A stretch of DNA of 59,997 nt, from the NCBI RefSeq assembly GCF_000374125.1, contig NZ_KB893635.1:1-59997 (forward strand), in the 5' to 3' direction. The stretch's first letter is position 1; every line of letters begins with the position of its first letter. A model generated the notes under the pieces. That model was not told where the DNA came from. It did no database searches and saw nothing but the letters and a program-made list of their open reading frames with translations. Origin of the DNA: Niabella aurantiaca DSM 17617 (GTDB lineage: Bacteria; Bacteroidota; Bacteroidia; Chitinophagales; Chitinophagaceae). This document shows positions 53,905 to 59,997 of this stretch, piece by piece. The translations under genes and the position numbers were made by a program.

Positions 53905-56310
53905 ATGCAAACTAAATTTCTTGATTTAACGAAGTGGCAGCCGGTCCGGATGGAAGGCATCGAAACGGCACTTTCATTCGGCCCGCTGATCCAGTACCTG
54001 AAGGAACGGATCGGCCGCGAAACGACCATAAAAAAGCACTTCTTTGAGTTTGTGCTGGAGAAATTACAGGCAAACCCGCATATAAAAGAAGAGCTGACGC
54101 CGGAAGAAATGGTGCACTTTAAGGATGAGCTGGAGCTTATATACTGTTTGGTGGAACCGGCCCTTGCCGAAGAGCAAAAATCGATCTGGGCCATCAGCAT
54201 GCCGCTGGATCCGCTGGTGGTCTGCGGAACCGATGCCTTTTATGAAATGATGCAGGGCAACAGTGATCTGCTGCACCGGTCGATGATCCAATCGGTGCAG
54301 GACAAATCGATGGCGCAAAAACGGATGGAGTTTGTGTACTCCGTGATCTTTGAAAAGCTATACGGTCAGCAGATCCCCATCGGCAATGAGGTAAGCTATG
54401 CCCTGTCTTCCATGGAGAAAGGATTGCCGCGGTATTTCAAAATAAATATCGATACCCGTTTTATTGATGTGATTGCCAGGGGGCCGCTGCCTGCATTAAA
54501 CCTGATCGAATGGGCAAAGGACCTTAAGGGGGATGACTACGACTGGAGCCGGGGGATCAAACAGTTACCGCTTTCGTTGTTCAAATTCCGGGGGCTGGCG
54601 ATCATTACGGTAACGGATATTACACAGGAGCAGGCCGTAGAGAATATTAAGGAGATCGCGCTTAGCCGGCATGGGTTTGCCCTGAAGGAAGATACCCAAC
54701 AGGTGATCCATTCCTTAAAAGTGCTGATGGGCAGCCCGGAAACCGAATTTGGACTGCTGCCCAATTTACGGGTGAATGATAAGCTCGTGTTTACGCTGGA
54801 AAGCGGTAATAACAGCATCCTGCTTCAGCCCAATCATTGCATTGACAATGGCAAGAGTTTTCAGAAGCTTGCCGAGGAGTACCTCAATCATCCCAAGCCG
54901 GTGCTGATAGATGAGACCACGCAGGGGGAGGACGCCCGGCAATTATTGCAATTTCTCAATATGGCGGGTATTGAAGCCTATGCCCTGTTCCCGATCTATC
55001 ATAGCAATGAAGTGGCGGGTGTGCTGGAAATCTATTCTTATAAAAAAGGCGTATTGAACCTGCAGCGTCTTGCAAACCTTAAGGATGCTATACCGGTAAT
55101 TGCGCAGTTGCTCAAAAACTCCATCGATGAGTTTAACAATCACCTGGACAATATCGTAAAGGATAAATTTACAGCGCTGCAACCGGCCGTACAATGGAAG
55201 TTCAATGAAGCGGCATGGAATTATCTGCGGGAGAACCGGCTGTCCGACCAAAAACGGCCGATAGAAAAGATCTCTTTTAAAAACGTTTTTCCTTTATATG
55301 GGGCGATCGATATACGCAACTCAACCATAGAGCGCAATAAAGCCATGGCCGCGGATGCCGCCTTCCGGCTGGAGCTCCTGATAAAGCTGCTGGAAAGCAT
55401 CCGGAAAAAAACCGGACTGGTGCTGGTGGATGATATGATTGCGAAATGCAATAAATGGCGCTCGGGGATCCATCAGGATATCCGCGATTCTGACTATGGA
55501 AAGCTGAACGAATTCCTGGAAAATAAGATCACCCCGTTTTTGCAGGACCTGAATGAAAAAGACGGAGCGCTGCAGCCGCTCATCCAGCCCTACCTGGAGG
55601 AAGTGGAAGCAAGTACGGGAAATGCCCTGAAAAATATAAGGGTGTTTGACAGTGCATTGAAGACGATCAACAACGTGATCAATAATTCCCTGGAACAGTT
55701 TAACAGGGAGTTGCAGACCTTTTACCCGTATTATTTTGAAAAATTCAGGACCGATGGATTTGAGTTTGATATTTATGTGGGTCAGGACATTGCCCCGCAA
55801 AAACCCTTCAGCAGGTATTACCTGCAAAACCTCCGGCTGCGGCAGCTGCAGGTAATGGCGGAGATCGCCCGGGAAACGCATACCCTCCTGCCCCGGTTGG
55901 AGATACCGTTGGAGACCACCCAGCTGATCTATATCCGCTCGGCACCCATCGATATCGTTTTCCGGCAGGACGAGCACAAGTTTGATGTGGAGGGAAGCTA
56001 CAATATCCGTTACCAGGTGATAAAAAAAAGGATCGACAAGGTCCGGATACTAAATACCGGGGAGCGGCTTACACAACCGGGTAAGATAGCGCTGGTATAT
56101 CTGAATGAAAGTGAAACCCGGGAGTACCGCGATTATATTGCTTATCTGCAGGATCAGCAACTGCTGCTGGATGACCTTGAGGTGGTGGAGCTGGAGGAGC
56201 TGCAGGGCGTTACCGGGTTACGGGCCCTGCGGGTAGGCGTCAACATGGAGCAGGTCAATGAACCGGTACAGGATGAAATTGACAGCGAAGAACCGCAGCG
56301 GCTCTTATGA
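53905..56310 (+). CDS. Large cytosolic GAF-like protein with a cyclase-like motif, function unknown
   Basis: 801-residue protein without signal peptide or transmembrane helix. Its N-terminal half is helical with no recognised domain. Residues about 310-430 resemble a GAF sensor fold (AGIEAYALFPIYHSNEVAGV, LEIYSYKKGVLN). Residues 465-515 contain GAIDIRNSTIERN (D469), then GLVLVDDMIAKC about 40 residues later (D509/D510). This spacing recalls the two metal Asp of class III nucleotide cyclases, but the rest of the cyclase fold is not evident. The C-terminal part is charged (DSEEPQRLL). It starts 5 bases after the metallophosphoesterase-barrel gene and is probably co-translated. Confidence 0.7.
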   Translation: MQTKFLDLTKWQPVRMEGIETALSFGPLIQYLKERIGRETTIKKHFFEFVLEKLQANPHIKEELTPEEMVHFKDELELIYCLVEPALAEEQKSIWAISMPLDPLVVCGTDAFYEMMQGNSDLLHRSMIQSVQDKSMAQKRMEFVYSVIFEKLYGQQIPIGNEVSYALSSMEKGLPRYFKINIDTRFIDVIARGPLPALNLIEWAKDLKGDDYDWSRGIKQLPLSLFKFRGLAIITVTDITQEQAVENIKEIALSRHGFALKEDTQQVIHSLKVLMGSPETEFGLLPNLRVNDKLVFTLESGNNSILLQPNHCIDNGKSFQKLAEEYLNHPKPVLIDETTQGEDARQLLQFLNMAGIEAYALFPIYHSNEVAGVLEIYSYKKGVLNLQRLANLKDAIPVIAQLLKNSIDEFNNHLDNIVKDKFTALQPAVQWKFNEAAWNYLRENRLSDQKRPIEKISFKNVFPLYGAIDIRNSTIERNKAMAADAAFRLELLIKLLESIRKKTGLVLVDDMIAKCNKWRSGIHQDIRDSDYGKLNEFLENKITPFLQDLNEKDGALQPLIQPYLEEVEASTGNALKNIRVFDSALKTINNVINNSLEQFNRELQTFYPYYFEKFRTDGFEFDIYVGQDIAPQKPFSRYYLQNLRLRQLQVMAEIARETHTLLPRLEIPLETTQLIYIRSAPIDIVFRQDEHKFDVEGSYNIRYQVIKKRIDKVRILNTGERLTQPGKIALVYLNESETREYRDYIAYLQDQQLLLDDLEVVELEELQGVTGLRALRVGVNMEQVNEPVQDEIDSEEPQRLL

Positions 56311-56413
56311 TGCGAGGGATTGATGTAAAAGGAATCTCCGGAAAGTGAGCCATGAAGGCCGCGGCGGAAGCGAACGGTGTTATCTGTCTTAACGCGTTCC
56401 TTGCAGTTAAAAT

Positions 56414-56460
56414 GAACCGCGAAGTGTGCAAAGGATCCGCAAAGATCCCTTGCGGTTAAA
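56414..56460. repeat. Intergenic element with inverted ends, copy 2
   Basis: GAACCGCGAAG (56414-56424) and CCTTGCGGTTAAA (56448-56460) resemble the ends of the element at 50153-50253, with a much shorter interior. A similar CCTTGCAGTTAAA precedes it (56399-56411). Confidence 0.4.
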
Positions 56461-56493
56461 AGAGAACCCCACAATCGTATTCACGTTTAAAAA

Positions 56494-56829
56494 TTAACCA
56501 CCCCTGTGATGCTTCAGGTGTTCCACCAGCTTGGACGAGCGGTATCCGAACTCCGCACCAAAGCTATTGATCACGGTGCCTTTGACGTTATGCTTTTGAG
56601 ATGAGATCGCAAAAACGATGCTTTCGTCGGCCGGGTCCGTCATCCCTTCAAAACGGTAGATCTCATCGATCTCAAAATCATCGGGTGAAAGTTCCAGGGA
56701 GTGTTTGTTGCAATAAAGGCAATCCTTGTTCTCCATAGCCAGGAAATCTTCCGTATATCCTCGGCGGATGAGGTCATCTACTGCTTCACTCAGCGTATCG
56801 TAACTGTAAAGGGGGGTCTGGGAATTCAT
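56494..56829 (-). CDS. Small conserved Bacteroidota protein
   Basis: 111-residue cytosolic protein. It contains LSEAVDDLIRRGYTEDFLAM, DCLYCNKHSLELSPDDFEID, EIYRFEGMTDPADESIVFAI and VKGTVINSFGAEFG. This is the pattern of a short Bacteroidota family often listed in databases as phosphoribosylpyrophosphate synthetase. That name is doubtful because no PRPP-binding motif is visible. It may bind metal through the C-x-x-C pair. It is a single gene, 107 bases after the DoxX gene on the same strand. Confidence 0.8.
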   Translation of the reverse strand: MNSQTPLYSYDTLSEAVDDLIRRGYTEDFLAMENKDCLYCNKHSLELSPDDFEIDEIYRFEGMTDPADESIVFAISSQKHNVKGTVINSFGAEFGYRSSKLVEHLKHHRGG

Positions 56830-56936
56830 AACAGGAATATTTTGATAGAGCAGATCAAAGGTACTCCTTTAAACCGGTATTTAGCAGATGATCTGCCACG
56901 ATGGCCGGCACAGGGGCAATGACGGAGAAGAACCCA

Positions 56937-57308
56937 TCAGCCGATCATTACCTGGTATTTTTTCCGGTTGTCCAGTATGATCCAGATAAGAACAACCAGT
57001 AGGGCGGCAGCAACCGGCAGCCCGGAAGGGTCCATCGTCGTATGATGCAGGAAGATGCCCGTCAGGATCGGGAAGAGGATCAGCGCCCCCAGGGCCCGTG
57101 TTTTGGGGAAGATGACCAGCAGCCCGCCGGTAATTTCCATGAGCCCCAGCAGCGGAATCAGCCACTTCAGCTTCATCATTGCACCAAAAGCTTCCATTTG
57201 CCCCTCCGTGGGCTTGGGCGCCGGCATATAATTAAAAAACTTGTTGAGGCCGGCATTGATGAACATCAATGCGAAAAGTGTAAAGAGGATCTGTTTAACA
57301 ATTTTCAT
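56937..57308 (-). CDS. DoxX-family membrane protein
   Basis: 123-residue protein with four predicted helices. The family's N-terminal KIVKQILFTLFALMFINAGL and NKFFNYM segment is followed by PLLGLMEITGGLLVIFPKTR, ALGALILFPILTGIFLHHTT and LVVLIWIILDNRKKYQ. The start at 57308 is preferred to an ATG 48 bases upstream (57356), which adds a charged stretch before the first helix. DoxX-like proteins are associated with redox or surface stress, but the function here is not known. Confidence 0.85.
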   Translation of the reverse strand: MKIVKQILFTLFALMFINAGLNKFFNYMPAPKPTEGQMEAFGAMMKLKWLIPLLGLMEITGGLLVIFPKTRALGALILFPILTGIFLHHTTMDPSGLPVAAALLVVLIWIILDNRKKYQVMIG

Positions 57309-57383
57309 GTTGAGGGTTTTTAGCGGTGATCGTTCAATCATCAGCCGAGGCAACAACGTGATGTCTGGTTTTTCGGGCAGCCG

Positions 57384-58202
57384 CTAATAAAGCCTTTTTT
57401 CTTTTAAATAATTAAAGCTGGTCCGCACCCGGTCCATTCCGTCCGTTGCTGCAGAGGGCGTTTCTACAATTCCATACAAAAACCCCGCCTGTTTTTTCTG
57501 CAGATGCAGGGCCTGAAAGTCGATGATGCCGGCTCCCGCATTTACCGGTTGCCCGGTTGCATCCACATCCCGGAAATGCCACAGGGGAAAACGGCCGGGA
57601 TATGCCGCAAACCAGGTCTCCGGCGCTTGGCCCGCCTGTACCATCCAGCCCAGGTCTGATTCGAAGACCACCAGTTCCGGATCAGTATTGTTCAACAGGA
57701 TATCAAAAGGGCATTCGCCCTGCAGGTGGGCAAACTCAAAATGGTGATTGTGATACCCGAATTGAATACCTCCGCGCTTTGCGATGCTCCCGATGCGATT
57801 ATAGCTGGCTGCGATTGCGTAATAGTCTTCCGCCGTCCGGCGTTCATCCGGATAGAGGGATGTGATCAGGTATTGGATGCCCGTTGTGGCAAAAGTTTCT
57901 GAAACCTGCGGGATGGTGGCTGCCGATACGGGTGCGTGCGCACTGATGCACTGCATTCCGGCGGCCCTGATCTTTTGCACAAAAACGCCCGGCTGCAACC
58001 CGAAAATGGTCCGGCTTCCCGGGTCGTACCCTGCAGTCTCCACAAAACTGAATCCTGTTTCTGCAAGCATTTTCAGCGATCCGTCAAAATCCAGGGCCAG
58101 GTCGTTCTTTACAGACCATAGCTGAACCCCCAGAGGAATAGCGTTCTTATTTAAAAAACCGGACTTCTGAGGCCCGGTTTCTGAGGAATATGTTGCCGTC
58201 AT
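57384..58202 (-). CDS. Sugar phosphate isomerase/epimerase (AP endonuclease 2 fold)
   Basis: 272-residue TIM-barrel enzyme. Visible features are IPLGVQLWSVKNDLALDFDG, the conserved ETAGY segment, QYLITSLYPDERRTAEDY, the metal-ligand motif FGYHNHHFEFA (Glu, His), VVFESDLGWMVQAGQ and PLWHFRDVD. No signal peptide. It lies 26 bases after the adjacent Gfo/Idh gene in the same direction, so the two are one operon, a pairing common in inositol and sugar catabolism. The substrate is unknown. Confidence 0.88.
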   Translation of the reverse strand: MTATYSSETGPQKSGFLNKNAIPLGVQLWSVKNDLALDFDGSLKMLAETGFSFVETAGYDPGSRTIFGLQPGVFVQKIRAAGMQCISAHAPVSAATIPQVSETFATTGIQYLITSLYPDERRTAEDYYAIAASYNRIGSIAKRGGIQFGYHNHHFEFAHLQGECPFDILLNNTDPELVVFESDLGWMVQAGQAPETWFAAYPGRFPLWHFRDVDATGQPVNAGAGIIDFQALHLQKKQAGFLYGIVETPSAATDGMDRVRTSFNYLKEKRLY

Positions 58203-58228
58203 ATTGCAGATATATTAAGGACGTTCCC

Positions 58229-59506
58229 CTAAAATTTTGTAAAGTCCCATCCACCCCGGTAAGGGCGGCTGCGCATGATATTGGCATAGGGATTGTCAAA
58301 AGCCTCTTTTACCGGATCCCATTTCAGATCTTTTTGCAATTCGTAAGCGATATTTACGGCGTTACAGACGGTAGCGGTCCGGTGCCCGACTTCCACGTCG
58401 CAGATCGGTCTGGATCGTTTTTTTATTGCATTTACCCAGTCCTGGTAATGGTTATCGCTAAAATACAACCGTTTGTCGCCGGTCCTGAATTTCAGGGAGG
58501 CCAGGTTTTCAGGATTGGTCCGCAGAAATCCTCTGCTTACTTCGATCTTTCCTTTATCGCCCAGGAACTGGATGGCATTTCCCTCACCCCAGTTCTTGTG
58601 ATGCACTTTTATCCCGTTTGCGTAAACAAACGACAGCCCATTCTTTGCTGCGGGCTCTTTTGGCGGAGTAAATTGCACGGGTCCTGAATTGTCCATTCCC
58701 AGGGCCCATTGTACAATATCAAACATATGCGCTCCCCAGTCTGTGATCAGGCCGCCGCCAAAGCCCCGGTATCCGCGCCACCAGGCCCAGTCCTTCGATT
58801 CCAGCGGAGGCGCCAGCACCTTGTTGAACCCCCGGTACAAGGAAGGCCCGATCCAAAGATCCCAATCCAGTCCATCGGGAACAGGCTCCGTAGGCAGGTC
58901 GCATTGTTTTACCGGTTCGCCTACCGAAACATTGACCTCGCGTATTTTTCCGATATAGCCATTTGCCACCAGTTCCGCTGCCTGCCGGAAGTTGAAGGAA
59001 GAACGCTGCATACTGCCGGTTTGAAAAACGCGTTTGTATTTACGCGTGGCATTTACCATGGCACGTCCTTCGGCAATTGTGAGCGCCAGTGGTTTTTCAC
59101 AATAAATATCCTTACCCGCCCGGGCCGCGTCTATTGCAATTTGTGCATGCCAGTGATCAGGCGTAGCGATCACAACGGCATCAATATCCTTTCGATCCAG
59201 TAATTCGCGATAGTGCTTGTAGCCCTTTACATTTGTGGCTACTTTTTTTTCATTGGCTTTTTGGGCCAGCCCGATAAAGTGTTCCAGTTTTTTTTCATAC
59301 ACATCGCAGGCGGCCAGCACCAGGGTCTCTTTGGGACCATTGATGGCATTTACAAGTCCGTGCGATTGTTTCCCGGCGCCAATGTAACCCAGGTTGATGC
59401 GGTCGCTGGGCGCAACAAACCCGTTACCCCCCAAAACAGAACGGGGGATAATGGTGAACGCAAGTGCACCCTTTGCGCTCTGACTGATAAAATTTCTTCG
59501 TTTCAT
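58229..59506 (-). CDS. Gfo/Idh/MocA oxidoreductase, exported, canonical EKP type
   Basis: 425-residue oxidoreductase with a twin-arginine-like leader (MKRRNFISQSAKGALAFTII). NAD-binding fold: NLGYIGAGKQSHGLVNAI; ATPDHWHAQIAIDAARAG is the usual post-fold segment. The catalytic-site signature DIYCEKPLALT is intact, unlike the two paralogues at 31781 and 39453. The C-terminal domain has FGGGLITDWGAHMFDIVQWA with the conserved D-W-G-A-H. A TAGCTTTG box on the minus strand (59595-59602) is a possible -7 element 89 bases upstream. It is the first gene of a two-gene operon with the isomerase/epimerase. Confidence 0.9.
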   Translation of the reverse strand: MKRRNFISQSAKGALAFTIIPRSVLGGNGFVAPSDRINLGYIGAGKQSHGLVNAINGPKETLVLAACDVYEKKLEHFIGLAQKANEKKVATNVKGYKHYRELLDRKDIDAVVIATPDHWHAQIAIDAARAGKDIYCEKPLALTIAEGRAMVNATRKYKRVFQTGSMQRSSFNFRQAAELVANGYIGKIREVNVSVGEPVKQCDLPTEPVPDGLDWDLWIGPSLYRGFNKVLAPPLESKDWAWWRGYRGFGGGLITDWGAHMFDIVQWALGMDNSGPVQFTPPKEPAAKNGLSFVYANGIKVHHKNWGEGNAIQFLGDKGKIEVSRGFLRTNPENLASLKFRTGDKRLYFSDNHYQDWVNAIKKRSRPICDVEVGHRTATVCNAVNIAYELQKDLKWDPVKEAFDNPYANIMRSRPYRGGWDFTKF

Positions 59507-59997
59507 TTTTTTTGAATGGCATAAGCAGGCGGTACCAAATCGTTTATAAAAAGGGCCTTGCCTGTTGTTTTATTTCAAATAGTATCTGACTTTCCAAAGC
59601 TACTGAAATGAACGTAAATTCCCGTGAAGACCTTTTTGGACGGAGGCATAACATTTTTTATAGCGCTGGGCTCTCTACGGCAATAAAAGGCCTTTGTGCT
59701 TCCTGGTGACCTGGCAATGAAAACCACAAAGTCTCAAAGGCCCGGAGAACCACGAAGGAAGCTATAAAAGCCTTGATGCTTCTTAGAAACTGTTTAGAAA
59801 CGATCCGGGAGAATTCGTATAACCATTAAAAGGTACCAGCTTTTTATCGTCTCTACTTGGGGCTTCGCTATAGCCGTCATCTATAAAAAGCGGGGTTCAA
59901 CGATCATTTTAGCAAAAGAGGCATGGCCTCGGAAGATCCGGCAAGAACGGGTTTCAACCCGTTTATACGTCCAAAAGAGCAACAGAGAGCCATGGGC
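59507..59997. other. Intergenic region at the right edge
   Basis: 491 bases to the window edge without a supported gene. It contains AACGGGTT-TC-AACCCGTT (59946-59963), an 8-bp hairpin, and the possible -7 box for the upstream oxidoreductase gene. Confidence 0.5.
59946..59963. repeat. Short hairpin, possible dispersed palindrome
   Basis: AACGGGTT-TC-AACCCGTT, 8-bp perfect arms with a two-base loop, followed by TTATACG. It lies in non-coding DNA; no second copy was seen in this window. Confidence 0.4.

Noticed and set aside
1-59997. CRISPR array, prophage or integrative element
   Set aside because: No regularly spaced direct repeats, integrase, phage structural genes or attachment-site duplication were seen.

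Overview
This 60 kb window reads as chromosomal DNA of a Bacteroidota species, most plausibly family Chitinophagaceae. The support is two susC/susD-type loci (one intact, one collapsed), DUF5689 and DUF4998 proteins, GH92 and GH116 hydrolases, an HD-PycTM protein, TAnnTTTG-type promoter boxes and few Shine-Dalgarno sites. Genus cannot be fixed from sequence reading alone. No phage, plasmid, CRISPR array or rRNA was seen. The only mobile DNA is the 3' end of an ISL3-type transposase gene at the left edge.

Layout. 1-2.8 kb: transposase tail, tRNA-Phe and recQ. 3.0-6.1 kb: a housekeeping operon (KpsF/KdsD-type arabinose-5-phosphate isomerase, mannose-1-phosphate guanylyltransferase, a PolB-like 3'-5' exonuclease, an MmcQ/YjbR protein). 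6.4-10.5 kb: a GH3-type acyl-adenylating enzyme divergent from a GH92 alpha-mannosidase. 10.7-24.4 kb: a glycerol / glycerol-3-phosphate locus built around SusC/SusD: DeoR-type repressor, GlpD, SusC, SusD, DUF5689 lipoprotein, SGNH esterase, glycerophosphodiesterase, GlpK, GlpF. 24.9-29.4 kb: a secreted beta-propeller protein convergent with a Tat-exported GH116 enzyme. 29.7-41.9 kb: a GntR/FCD regulator, a deletion scar fusing a susC start to a DUF4998 end, and a long catabolic operon (Gfo/Idh oxidoreductase, class III aminotransferase, galactonate-dehydratase-like enolase, SDR, intracellular ceramidase-like amidase, sodium symporter, an internally deleted Gfo/Idh, SMP-30 lactonase, SDR). 42-45.7 kb: class V aminotransferase, lysS, LuxR-type regulator. 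46-56.3 kb: five plus-strand genes: HD-PycTM fusion, ppk1, SdiA-regulated-type lipoprotein, a 1200-residue metallophosphoesterase / outer-membrane-barrel fusion, and an 801-residue GAF-like protein with a cyclase-like motif. 56.5-59.5 kb: small hypothetical, DoxX, sugar-phosphate isomerase/epimerase and Gfo/Idh oxidoreductase.

The three regions most worth attention are: (1) the glp locus, which looks like a PUL-style system for glycerophosphodiester or glycerol-phosphate polymers rather than ordinary glycans; (2) the HD-PycTM / polyphosphate kinase / metallophosphoesterase-barrel / GAF-like cluster, which has the look of a nucleotide or phosphate signalling island with no recognised cyclase; (3) the GntR-linked sugar-acid operon, which retains a collapsed susC-DUF4998 scar and pairs an intracellular ceramidase-like amidase with an aminotransferase. 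All functional statements rest on motif recognition; no database search was run.
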